Below, piece by piece: positions 56,679 through 64,000 of a DNA stretch of 64,000 nucleotides (position 1 is the stretch's first letter; every line of letters starts with the position of its first letter). Under the pieces are notes generated by a model that was not told the DNA's origin, made no database searches, and was given only the letters and a program-made list of their open reading frames with translations. Where the stretch lies: contig JADKCL010000011.1 in the NCBI GenBank assembly GCA_016718825.1, positions 1 to 64,000 on the forward strand, written 5' to 3'. Both the position numbers and the translations under genes were made by a program. This DNA comes from Bacteroidota bacterium. Lineage in GTDB: Bacteria > Bacteroidota > Bacteroidia > J057 > JADKCL01.

Positions 56679-57954
56679 GGCTTTTTCCGGTATTCTTTTC
56701 CGTTGCGGTCCACAAAAAAGCGTTCGCCCGTAACGGGGTCGAGGACAGGCGCGCCATGCGCCTCCATGAAGACGTAGTCGTAGGCGGACCCGTATTTGAA
56801 CGGAATCACCGTCTTGCCAGACTTGTCAATGAATCCGTAGCGATCCTTCTTCTGTACCCAAGCCAATCCGTTTTTGAAAGCACAAGCCCATTCGTAGTCA
56901 AAAGGAATCGCCATCCGGCCCGTGGAGTCCACAAAACCGAACTTCTCCCCTTTTTGGGCGACGATCAGGCCTTCGGAGAATTCGTCCCAAAGCCCGTAGT
57001 GGGTTTCGCCGACTTTGTTTCCTTGGCGGTCGTAAATAAACCACGTGTTTGCCTCCTCGGTGATGCCTTTGCTTTCCAATTCGTAGGGATCGTAGGCGGC
57101 ACAGGCGACAAACCTTCCCGTGAATGTCCCCGCGATGCGGGCAAATTGAAACGGAACGATGGTTTTCCTGTCGAGTCGATGACCCCGTATTTGCTGCGGC
57201 CCACAGGATCGGTCTGAATGCCGACTCCAAATCCTTCCTGCAACGGGTACATCACCTCAAAACGATCTGCGCCGAGGGACTTTCCGTTCCGGTCGATCAG
57301 CATCCAAGCCTTTTGTCCGGCCTTGCGAACCGGCGCGACGCCGTGATAAAAGGGGAAAACTTGATCCATGTCTGCGGCAATCAGGGTCTGACCCTTGCTG
57401 TCTAAATAGCCCCATCGCCCGTCTTGAAAGATGGCCAAGCGATCTTCATGGCAATCGGTCATCACCTTCTCTACCTGTCCACGGTCGATCCGTTTGCCTT
57501 GTTTGTTGACCAAAGCGAAGCCGTTTGTCTGTTGGAAGCCATAGACGCCGCAGCCACAGTCGAGAATGCGGTTGGGCAAAATCGGGGGCACGACCTCCAC
57601 TCCATTTTTGTTGAGCAAGCCAAAGCCGGTACCTGTCTTGACCACGGTGAGCCCATTGTCAAGAAAGGCACCCGCCTCTTCATATTTCGGGGCAATGACG
57701 ACCGCGCCACTCGAATCGGTAAATCCCCAGAAGCCGCCTTCCTTGTAAGGGATGAGCAGGCGCTGGCGCATCGCGGCTTCCTCCTCGGGTGTGATCAGCG
57801 GCTTGGTCGTGTCCACGCCGATCAGCGGCTCCATCACGTAGGTCTTCTCTGCCGATTGACTTTCTTCACTGCTCCCGCCGCAACCTGCAACACAAAAGCC
57901 AAACAGCCCGATGAAGGCCAATACAGGAAGGGAGAAGCCAATGCGAATCTTCAT
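56675..57954 (-). CDS. WG-repeat lipoprotein, frameshifted
   Basis: The ATG at 57954 encodes a lipoprotein signal (LFGFCVAGCGG). Then come WG-type repeats with the rhythm of GxWGFxDxxGxxVIxPKYE: 'GGFWGFTDSSGAVVIAPKYE', 'GRWGYLDSKGQTLIAADMDQ', and later 'DRYGFIDKSGKTVIPFKYG'. The frame is lost at the T4 run 57163-57166; adding one base restores 'IDSTGKTIVPFQFARIAG' into the downstream frame ending at 56675. WG repeats form beta-propeller-like surfaces, probably for protein or glycan binding outside the cell. It is co-transcribed with the B3/B4 gene. Confidence 0.8.
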
Positions 57955-58037
57955 GGCATCAAAAATAGGGGGAAATTCGCTGGGATTGAAACGGAGGAGC
58001 TGTGCCTGACGAATGGCAGCCTGCTTTGCTTTCAACT

Positions 58038-58685
58038 TCAATCAATAGGATAAGCCTCCTCGGGTGCTTCCATTTCCAAAGTGGATTCCACGGCTGCGGG
58101 CGACGCATCCGAACCGACTACCTTGCCGATATTGCTGCTCACAATCTTGATGGCAATGGCCAAGAGGATGATCCCGAACACGCGCCGCACAATGGCGATT
58201 CCGCTAGGACCCAAAATGCGTTCGATCAGGGTAATGCTGCGAATCACAACATAGACGATGATGAGATTGATGAATACACTCAGGAGAATGTCGGCCGTCG
58301 TGAAGACCGCCTTGAGGGAAACGAGTGTCGTCAAGGTTCCGGCCCCGGCGATCAGCGGGAAAGCCAAAGGCACCACGGTTCCCGTCATGGGATTGCTGTG
58401 TTGCCTGAAAAATTCGCGGTCAAGCACCATTTCCATCGCCACGATAAAAATGACCACCGCGCCTGCCAACGCAAAGGAATGCACGTCGATGCCGATCAGC
58501 GAAAGCAATTGATCCCCCACAAAAAAGAATCCGACCATGATCGCACCCGAAATCAGGGTCGCCTTCAAGGCGGGAATGTCTCCCATTTTGCTGCGCAAAT
58601 CGATCATCGTGGGAATGTTTCCCAAAATATCGATCACTGCAAAAAGGGTGAGTGAGATCGTAAGGACGTTGCTGAAAATGAACAT
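58038..58685 (-). CDS. MarC family integral membrane protein
   Basis: A 215-residue protein with six hydrophobic helices and the MarC (NAAT) features: 'FAVIDILGNIPTMIDLRSK', 'VPLAFPLIAGAGTLTTLVSL' and 'RRVFGIILLAIAIKIVSSNI'. MarC proteins are transporters of unknown substrate, once linked to antibiotic resistance but not proven. The C-terminal tail (ESTLEMEAPEEAYPID) is acidic. A TAATTTTG box at 58714-58721 lies 29 bp upstream of the start. Confidence 0.88.
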   Translation of the reverse strand: MFIFSNVLTISLTLFAVIDILGNIPTMIDLRSKMGDIPALKATLISGAIMVGFFFVGDQLLSLIGIDVHSFALAGAVVIFIVAMEMVLDREFFRQHSNPMTGTVVPLAFPLIAGAGTLTTLVSLKAVFTTADILLSVFINLIIVYVVIRSITLIERILGPSGIAIVRRVFGIILLAIAIKIVSSNIGKVVGSDASPAAVESTLEMEAPEEAYPID

Positions 58686-58713
58686 AAGCTTTGACCGAAA
58701 TTGAATTCGGAGG

Positions 58714-58721
58714 CAAAATTA
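58714..58721 (-). promoter_or_regulatory. TAnnTTTG -7 box for marC-like gene
   Basis: On the minus strand TAATTTTG matches the Bacteroidota -7 consensus. It is followed by 28 bp to the start codon. No clear -33 element was seen. Confidence 0.45.
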
Positions 58722-58886
58722 GGCGCATTGAATTTCTTCCCGTCCGCAACCACTGTGACCAGAATCATATCGCTATTAAACTCCAGGACATGGTGCCGAA
58801 TGGCCCAAGTACAACTGGCAATCCCTCAGGTCCAAATCGGATAGGCACCGATTCGACCCGGCAAACAGGCGAAAAATATTTTTTGA

Positions 58887-59351
58887 CTAGGCGGGATTTT
58901 GCGGCTGTGAATGCGCTTCTCCCTGCCAACCCGCACGTTTGTGCGCGCCATCGCAGAAAGGCTTCTTCTCCGAAAGGCCACAACGGCACAGCGAACACTT
59001 CTCCGTCTCCATGATCAGGTTGCCTTCCAAGTCCACGATCCGCACCTTGCCGACAATGCGCGCCGAACCGTTGGGGACGATTGTGATCAGAATGGGTTCA
59101 ACTTCCTCCACGGGTTCGGGCTCCGGTTGCTGTGCCAAGGCATAGCTCAATGCGCCACTCGGGCATTTTTTGACCAAGTCCACGATTTTGTCGATGCTGT
59201 CGCCATTCACATCGATCCACCGCTTGCGGTGGATGTCAAACACCGAGGGCAATTCCTTGATGCAAACCGCGGAATGCTGACAGATATTGGGATCAAACCG
59301 AACCGTGATTTGATCGTTGCTGTATTCTTGTACTCTTTTGACTTCGCTCAT
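58887..59351 (-). CDS. Ferredoxin-like and CDGSH iron-sulfur domain protein
   Basis: The 154-residue protein joins two iron-sulfur domains. The N-terminal Fer4_19 domain has 'DPNICQHSAVCIKELPSVF' and 'VKKCPSGAL'. The C-terminal CDGSH domain has 'CRCGLSEKKPFCDGAH', which matches the C-x-C-x2-S-x3-P-x-C-D-G-x-H ligand pattern for a 2Fe-2S cluster. An acidic linker (EPEPVEEVEP) separates them. Such fusions occur in Bacteroidota and probably transfer electrons or sense redox; the partners are unknown. Confidence 0.87.
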   Translation of the reverse strand: MSEVKRVQEYSNDQITVRFDPNICQHSAVCIKELPSVFDIHRKRWIDVNGDSIDKIVDLVKKCPSGALSYALAQQPEPEPVEEVEPILITIVPNGSARIVGKVRIVDLEGNLIMETEKCSLCRCGLSEKKPFCDGAHKRAGWQGEAHSQPQNPA

Positions 59352-59401
59352 TGCAATCTTGCTTTGGATCTGCTGAATTGATCTCCCCGATTCTCCCCGA
59401 A

Positions 59402-60871
59402 TCAGGAGCGTGAATAGTTGGGCGCTTCCTTGGTGATTTGCACATCGTGCGGATGGCTTTCGCGCAAACCTGCAGAGGTGATGCGTACGAAGGATGCTTC
59501 TTGCAAAGCCCTGATGTCGGCTGCACCGACATAACCCATCGCTGCACGCAGGCCGCCGACGAGTTGATACACCACTTCGGAGACATTGCCCTTGAAGGGA
59601 ACACGTCCGACGATGCCTTCAGGAACCAATTTTTGGATATCGTCTTCGACGTCCTGGAAATAGCGGTCCTTGCTTCCTTCTTTCATGGCTTCGATCGAAC
59701 CCATGCCACGGTAGCTTTTGAACTTGCGACCTTCGTAGAGGATGGTTTCGCCTGGGCTCTCTTCCGTACCGGCAAACAGTCCACCGGCCATGATCGTGCT
59801 TGCACCGGCGGCGATTGCCTTGGGGATATCACCCGAATACTTGATGCCGCCGTCTGCGATGAGCGGGATGCCTGCCTTGAGGGTGTATTTGGCCGCCTCG
59901 ATGACCGCAGACAACTGCGGAACGCCGACGCCCGCCACCACGCGGGTGGTGCAAATCGAACCCGGACCAACACCGACCTTGATGCCATCGACGCCGGCAT
60001 CTCCGAGGGCTTCGGCTGCGCTGCGTGTGGCAATGTTGCCTGCCACCACTTGGAGTTCGGGGAAAAGCTGCTTGATGCGCTTGACCATGTCGAGTACGCC
60101 TTGGCTATGTCCGTGGGCGGTGTCGACGGTGATGCAGTCCACGCTTGCGTGGACGAGCGCGGTAATGCGGTCGAGCGTGTCGCCTGAAACGCCTACGGCT
60201 GCGCCGACGCGCAGGCGACCAAGGTGGTCTTTGCAGGCGTTCGGGAAGTTGCGCTTCTTGAGAATGTCTTTGTAGGTGATGAGGCCGGTGAGGCGGCCGG
60301 TTTTGTCCACCACGGGCAACTTCTCGATTTTGTGGCGTTGCAGGATCTGCTCGGCTTCCTCGAGGGTCGTGCCTTCCGGAGCGGTGATGAGATTTTGCGA
60401 GGTCATCAGGCTACCGATCGTGCGGCCGTCGGCGGCTTGGAAACGGAGGTCGCGGTTGGTGATGATCCCGACCAACATACCCGCAGCGTTCACGATGGGA
60501 ATGCCTCCGATTTTGTTTTCAGACATGATGGCCGAGGCACGGGCGAGGGTATCTTCCGGGCTGAGCGTAATCGGATCGACAATCAATCCGCTTTCATGGC
60601 GTTTGACGCGGCGGATATGCTCCACCTGCATCTCGATGCTCATGTTTTTGTGGACGAACCCGAGACCGCCTTCGACTGCCATGGCGATGGCCATTTGGTA
60701 TTCGGTGACGGTATCCATGGCTGCAGTAACCAATGGAATGTTGAGCTTGATTTCGCGGGTCAAAAAGGTTGCTGTGCTCGCATCTCTTGGCAAAATCAAA
60801 GAGTGGGCAGGCAATAGTAGAACGTCGTCGTAAGTGAGACCTTCGTAGAGAATTTTATGTGAAAAAGGCAT
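59402..60871 (-). CDS. guaB: Inosine-5'-monophosphate dehydrogenase
   Basis: The 489-residue length is normal. The enzyme oxidises IMP to XMP, the committed step of GTP synthesis. The catalytic loop 'GVGPGSICTTR' carries Cys307. A CBS pair occupies about 95-215 between the barrel halves ('VDPITLSPEDTLARASAIM', 'KIEKLPVVDKTGRLTGLITY'). 'IADGGIKYSGDIPKAIAAGA' and 'YRGMGSIEAM' are the IMP phosphate and flap regions. An AT-rich hairpin and promoter box lie just upstream (60875-60907) and may control it. Confidence 0.96.
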   Translation of the reverse strand: MPFSHKILYEGLTYDDVLLLPAHSLILPRDASTATFLTREIKLNIPLVTAAMDTVTEYQMAIAMAVEGGLGFVHKNMSIEMQVEHIRRVKRHESGLIVDPITLSPEDTLARASAIMSENKIGGIPIVNAAGMLVGIITNRDLRFQAADGRTIGSLMTSQNLITAPEGTTLEEAEQILQRHKIEKLPVVDKTGRLTGLITYKDILKKRNFPNACKDHLGRLRVGAAVGVSGDTLDRITALVHASVDCITVDTAHGHSQGVLDMVKRIKQLFPELQVVAGNIATRSAAEALGDAGVDGIKVGVGPGSICTTRVVAGVGVPQLSAVIEAAKYTLKAGIPLIADGGIKYSGDIPKAIAAGASTIMAGGLFAGTEESPGETILYEGRKFKSYRGMGSIEAMKEGSKDRYFQDVEDDIQKLVPEGIVGRVPFKGNVSEVVYQLVGGLRAAMGYVGAADIRALQEASFVRITSAGLRESHPHDVQITKEAPNYSRS

Positions 60872-60874
60872 GGC

Positions 60875-60907
60875 GCAAATATTCTTGATATTTGCCAGAC
60901 AAAGCTA
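60875..60907 (-). promoter_or_regulatory. guaB promoter with palindrome at the presumed start of transcription
   Basis: On the minus strand TAGCTTTG (60907-60900) matches the -7 consensus. About 5 bp later starts the inverted repeat gcaaatat (60895-60888), with atatttgc (60882-60875), around a 5-nt loop, ending 3 bp before the start codon region. The palindrome covers the expected transcription start and leader, so it could be an operator or an mRNA 5' hairpin. Confidence 0.5.
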
Positions 60908-60949
60908 CAAAAGAAATCTTGAACCGAGAGATTAAGATTTTGTGATGTG

Positions 60950-61348
60950 CTAGAAAGTGGGATCCGCTGCCGGATTCACTGTTGTTTTCTTCTCCCAAGC
61001 GAATTCAGCGACCAAGTATTCCTCGCCTTTGAACATCACCGTAAAGCCGATTTTGCTTTCGATTTCATAGACTTTGGGGTCGAGATCGGGGTTGAGCATG
61101 ACGTTGTCGCGGATCAAGTCGACACCCAGATCATCTTCGGCCGCATAAATTTGCATCAGAAAATCTTCGCGGCGCAAGCTGTCACCCGCCACGTGTTCCA
61201 AGGCCTCGGGAGACATTTTCCACCCCAAATCGTTGAGGATCAACAGGGCGTCATCCTCTTGATAAGTAGATAAACGCCGCTTCTTGCGGTGACGGACGCC
61301 ACCGATCCAACTGCTGACTGCTCTTTTGAGTCTCTGGAATTCAGACAT
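60950..61348 (-). CDS. Uncharacterised 132-residue protein
   Basis: A mixed alpha/beta soluble protein, acidic in its central part ('QIYAAEDDLGVDLIRDNVML') and ending with aromatic strands ('EYLVAEFAWEKKTTVNPAA'). No signal, membrane segment or known motif is seen. It starts 5 bp downstream of the lipoprotein gene at 61354, so the two are probably co-transcribed. Confidence 0.5.
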   Translation of the reverse strand: MSEFQRLKRAVSSWIGGVRHRKKRRLSTYQEDDALLILNDLGWKMSPEALEHVAGDSLRREDFLMQIYAAEDDLGVDLIRDNVMLNPDLDPKVYEIESKIGFTVMFKGEEYLVAEFAWEKKTTVNPAADPTF

Positions 61349-61353
61349 GATTT

Positions 61354-62112
61354 CTACTGTTGCTTGAGTTCAAAGGTATCGCTTTTCAGGAGAATGTGGA
61401 AGTCGTGCCTACCTGAGGAAATTTCAACATCCTCATCGATGGATAACGAGCGCACACCAACCTTGGCCCAACCATTCAAATGGTATTGCCCGGGCAAAAC
61501 GTTCAGGATGTATTCCGAGGACAAACCCTTTGGCTGCTGCTTTTCCCAGCTCATAACTTCCTCCCTGCTCAATCGGATGGAACAGCTTTCTACGGTTGTA
61601 TCCTCCATGGTCATTTCGATGAGAAATTTGACAGGGACCAACCGCGAATGCAATCCGTCGGAGACAAAACTAGCTACGAGAGCATAAACGTCATTGAACC
61701 GCTGTTGATCTTCGTCAACGACAAAACTACCGCCGGCATTGTCGACATTGACCGTGACCTTCTCATAAGAAACTTGCATCGACACACCGCCACGGTCATG
61801 GACGATGCCCTCCTCCCTGGCACGAATGCCTGTCGGATTCAATGCGCGAACCTTATTATAGAAGTCATCGAGTTTGGCCTTCTCGGGCTCAAAGACCCAG
61901 CGGTTGTTGCTTTGCTGAAAGAAACTCTCCCGACCTGCGCTGTCTTCCGTGATAAAATAGGTTTCGCTCTCCGGAAGCATCCCTCCGCCTTCGTAAAAAG
62001 TGATTTTGAAATCCGCCGGCCGCTTTTCGGGAAGTTTGGGGCCGCCGCCGAGCGTGGAACAGCTAAAGCACAGCATAGAAGCGATGCAAAAAACGAAGTG
62101 CAGGGATTTCAT
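61354..62112 (-). CDS. Lipoprotein of unknown function, 252 residues
   Basis: The lipobox is 'FSCS' in MKSLHFVFCIASMLCFSC, so the protein should be lipid-anchored in the envelope. The mature part has two beta-rich segments, 'FKITFYEGGGMLPESETYF' and 'HLNGWAKVGVRSLSIDEDVE', the last resembling a carboxypeptidase-regulatory-like or beta-sandwich fold. The family is not recognised. A downstream partner starts 5 bp after its stop. Confidence 0.65.
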   Translation of the reverse strand: MKSLHFVFCIASMLCFSCSTLGGGPKLPEKRPADFKITFYEGGGMLPESETYFITEDSAGRESFFQQSNNRWVFEPEKAKLDDFYNKVRALNPTGIRAREEGIVHDRGGVSMQVSYEKVTVNVDNAGGSFVVDEDQQRFNDVYALVASFVSDGLHSRLVPVKFLIEMTMEDTTVESCSIRLSREEVMSWEKQQPKGLSSEYILNVLPGQYHLNGWAKVGVRSLSIDEDVEISSGRHDFHILLKSDTFELKQQ

Positions 62113-62240
62113 GAAATGAATTTACGCGAATCCCTGCAGAATCCGAAATAGACTGGCTGGTGCTTGTTCGAACCTGAAGCTGGCATTTTCCAAAAGCAGG
62201 ATCGGGTTCGCCGTTCGAATTTTGGCTAATTTGCCGCCAC

Positions 62241-63482
62241 ATGAAAAATGGATTGCATATCGCAGTGATTGGCGGCGGTGCCGCCGGATTTTTTGCGGCT
62301 ATCCGCTGTGCGGAGCTGCATCCGGAGCATACCGTCACGATTTTGGAGCGGGGCGGCGACTTTCTGGAAAAAGTCCGCATCTCGGGCGGCGGGCGTTGCA
62401 ATGTCTGCCCTTCGGAGTTTGTCCCCCGCGAATTGGTGAAATACTATCCGCGTGGCGGCCGCGAATTGATGGGCCCCTTCAATACATTTTGCAGCGGCGA
62501 TACGGTGGGCTGGTTTGAAAGCCGCGGGGTGGCCCTCAAAACCGAGGACGATGGCCGGATGTTTCCCGTCACCGACGATTCCGAAACCATTGTACAATGC
62601 CTCCGGCAAGCCGCCAAGGCGGCAGGCGTCTCCATGCTTGCCAAGCGCACCGTGATCGGCATCGAACCCGTCGATGGCCGCTGGCAAATCGACATCGCCC
62701 GCGACAATCCGCTGGTGGTGGACCGCGTCTTGGTCGCGCCGGGCAGCACCAAAACCATCTGGGCCATCCTCGAAAAGCTCGGCCATACCATCGAACCGCC
62801 CGTGCCGTCGCTGTTTACCTTTCACATCAGCGACCCGCGCATCGAAGGCTTGCAAGGGCTGTCCGTACCGGATGCGGAGGTGCGTGTGAGCACCGTGTCC
62901 TCGCAAAGCGGGAAGGGTTTGAGCGCAAGGGGGCCGCTGTTGATCACGCATTGGGGCATGAGCGGGCCGGCCATCTTGAAGCTGAGCGCTTGGGGGGCAC
63001 GGACATTCGCGGAATTGGGCTATGGGTTTGATTGTGTCGTCAATTGGTTGGGGATCTTCTCCATGGAGCAGATGCAGGAACGCTTGCGACAGGAAAAAGA
63101 GGTGCAGGCGCGCCGCAAGGTGCAGGGCAAAAACCCATTCGATTTGCCCAACCGCCTCTGGAACACACTTTGCACGGCAGCCAAAATTTCGGACCACGCC
63201 AATTGGGGCGACCTGAGCAAGCAGCAGTTACAAGCCCTCGCCACCGAATTGGTCGCTGGAACCTACAAAGTCACGGGCAAAAGTGCCTTCAAGGATGAAT
63301 TCGTGACCTGCGGCGGCGTGCGCCTGAGCGAGGTCAACTTCAAGACCATGGAAAGCAAGGTTTTGCCGGGCGTCTTTTTCGCTGGCGAAATCCTGGACAT
63401 CGACGCGGTCACTGGCGGATACAATTTTCAGGCTGCCTGGACGACGGGCTGGGTGGCGGGGAGCGCCTTAGGGAGCGAATAG
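62241..63482 (+). CDS. HI0933 family FAD-dependent oxidoreductase
   Basis: A 413-residue flavoprotein of the HI0933/BaiN/YhiN type. The N-terminal 'IAVIGGGAAGFFAAIRCAEL' binds FAD, 'RISGGGRCNVCPSEF' is the family signature, and 'TCGGVRLSEVNFKTMESKVL' with 'VFFAGEILDIDAVTGGYNFQ' forms the C-terminal FAD part. The family includes BaiN, reported to reduce bile-acid precursors, but most members have no assigned substrate. A TAATTTG box lies near 62227, 8 bp before the start. Confidence 0.87.
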   Translation: MKNGLHIAVIGGGAAGFFAAIRCAELHPEHTVTILERGGDFLEKVRISGGGRCNVCPSEFVPRELVKYYPRGGRELMGPFNTFCSGDTVGWFESRGVALKTEDDGRMFPVTDDSETIVQCLRQAAKAAGVSMLAKRTVIGIEPVDGRWQIDIARDNPLVVDRVLVAPGSTKTIWAILEKLGHTIEPPVPSLFTFHISDPRIEGLQGLSVPDAEVRVSTVSSQSGKGLSARGPLLITHWGMSGPAILKLSAWGARTFAELGYGFDCVVNWLGIFSMEQMQERLRQEKEVQARRKVQGKNPFDLPNRLWNTLCTAAKISDHANWGDLSKQQLQALATELVAGTYKVTGKSAFKDEFVTCGGVRLSEVNFKTMESKVLPGVFFAGEILDIDAVTGGYNFQAAWTTGWVAGSALGSE

Positions 63483-63520
63483 GTCATCCCTTCCAAGGTT
63501 GTCGGATAAATTTCCTGCAC

Positions 63521-64000
63521 CTACAACTTCACCACCTTTTTCACCAGCACAAAATCCGACGACTTGACGCGCAAGGCGTAGAGTCCCGCAGGGATATTTC
63601 CCGTGCCAAGGGTGAACAGTTGGGTGCCCGCCTCCCCTTCCTGCCTGATCACGACTTGCCCGAGCTCGTTTTGGAGTTCGATGGTACAAGCTTCCACCGT
63701 GGGATGGTCCAATGCAACCTGTAACTTATTGGAGAAGGGGTTCGGGTAAATGTCACCGCGCATTTCGTTGCCATCTGCAAGGCCTACATAAACAAACTGG
63801 ATGGAAATACTGGATGTGTCTTGACAACCAATCGAATCCGTGAGGATCAAGGTGACCACGTAAGCGCCGTCTGTGGCATAGGAATGCATTGGATTGACGG
63901 AAGTGGAGGTGTCACCATCCCCAAAATCCCAAAGATAACTCGTCGCATTTTGCACGGTTGGAGAGAAATTCCAATCCAAGCTTTGGGCGACTTGTTGGCC
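63521..64000 (-). CDS. PKD and T9SS sorting-domain protein, partial at window edge
   Basis: The frame is open to the window end, so only the C-terminal 159 residues are seen. A PKD domain ('TSYLWDFGDGDTSTSVNPMH', 'HSYATDGAYVVTLILTDSIG') is followed by a T9SS type A sorting domain ('GDIYPNPFSNKLQVALDH', 'ELGQVVIRQEGEAG', ending LVKKVVKL). The protein would be secreted by the type IX system and attached to or released from the cell surface. The N-terminal domains, which would define its role, lie beyond base 64000. Confidence 0.88.
   Translation of the reverse strand, partial: GQQVAQSLDWNFSPTVQNATSYLWDFGDGDTSTSVNPMHSYATDGAYVVTLILTDSIGCQDTSSISIQFVYVGLADGNEMRGDIYPNPFSNKLQVALDHPTVEACTIELQNELGQVVIRQEGEAGTQLFTLGTGNIPAGLYALRVKSSDFVLVKKVVKL

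Overview
The window looks like chromosomal DNA of a Bacteroidota bacterium, most likely from the Saprospiria or a near relative. The evidence is two T9SS-type C-terminal sorting domains (12894-16206 and 63521-64000), a carboxypeptidase-regulatory/outer-membrane beta-barrel protein, many short lipoproteins, LptC-type envelope genes, a DsbD relative, and several TAnnTTTG promoter boxes just upstream of start codons. Base composition is near even. No tRNA, rRNA, CRISPR array, prophage or insertion sequence was found. The family or genus is not settled by the sequence.

Layout. 1-2267: a partial DUF1508 (YegP-like) gene, a divergent F420-dependent-reductase-like gene, an unknown protein with a KPWWKFW tail, and a lipoprotein start that runs into 2.5 kb of poly-G-like low-complexity sequence (2298-4820), almost certainly a sequencing or assembly artefact. 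4870-9330: the large helicase Lhr, carrying an in-frame palindromic insertion. 9422-18334: a frame-broken retropepsin-like gene, a saccharopine-dehydrogenase-like enzyme, a beta-barrel protein, a short-chain dehydrogenase, a secreted C25 (gingipain-like) peptidase split by one indel, a helical protein of unknown role, and a lipoprotein. 18556-28099: envelope genes (outer-membrane barrel, GT9 glycosyltransferase, M20 hydrolase, two LptC/OstA-like lipoproteins, a CNNM/CorC-type protein and a PpiD/SurA-type folding protein). 28226-33873: GT39-like glycosyltransferase, purQ, and two DsbD-type redox proteins. 34065-40834: selD, GT2 glycosyltransferase, alkyltransferase ogt, sphingomyelinase-like phosphodiesterase, alpha/beta hydrolase and a methyltransferase. 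40831-43345: three uncharacterised minus-strand genes. 43409-53267: biotinyl carrier protein, two M1 metallopeptidases, ZIP transporter, thioredoxin-like protein, cyclophilin and a VanX-type dipeptidase. 53268-64000: YceI-like, DUF4272, B3/B4, WG-repeat, MarC, CDGSH, guaB, a lipoprotein pair, a HI0933-type flavoprotein and a PKD/T9SS protein.

How it fits together. Most genes serve the cell envelope: building it (GT9, GT2, GT39, LptC), folding and redox care of exported proteins (PpiD, DsbD, cyclophilin), and secreted degradation of protein, peptidoglycan peptides and lipids (C25, M1, M15D, sphingomyelinase-like). Two nucleotide genes (purQ, guaB) and selD are housekeeping.

Two themes need attention. 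First, at least six genes are broken by small indels, mostly in homopolymers or short repeats, and the poly-G block points the same way: the sequence probably holds uncorrected read errors, so frameshifts should not be read as biology without checking. Second, intergenic spaces hold a family of heptamer-based inverted repeats that repeatedly overlap stop codons. Two of these loci share an exact 17-nt core. This repeat family, the palindromic insertion in lhr, and the shared KPWWKFW tail are the most interesting signals here. I did not find a clearly new multi-gene system.
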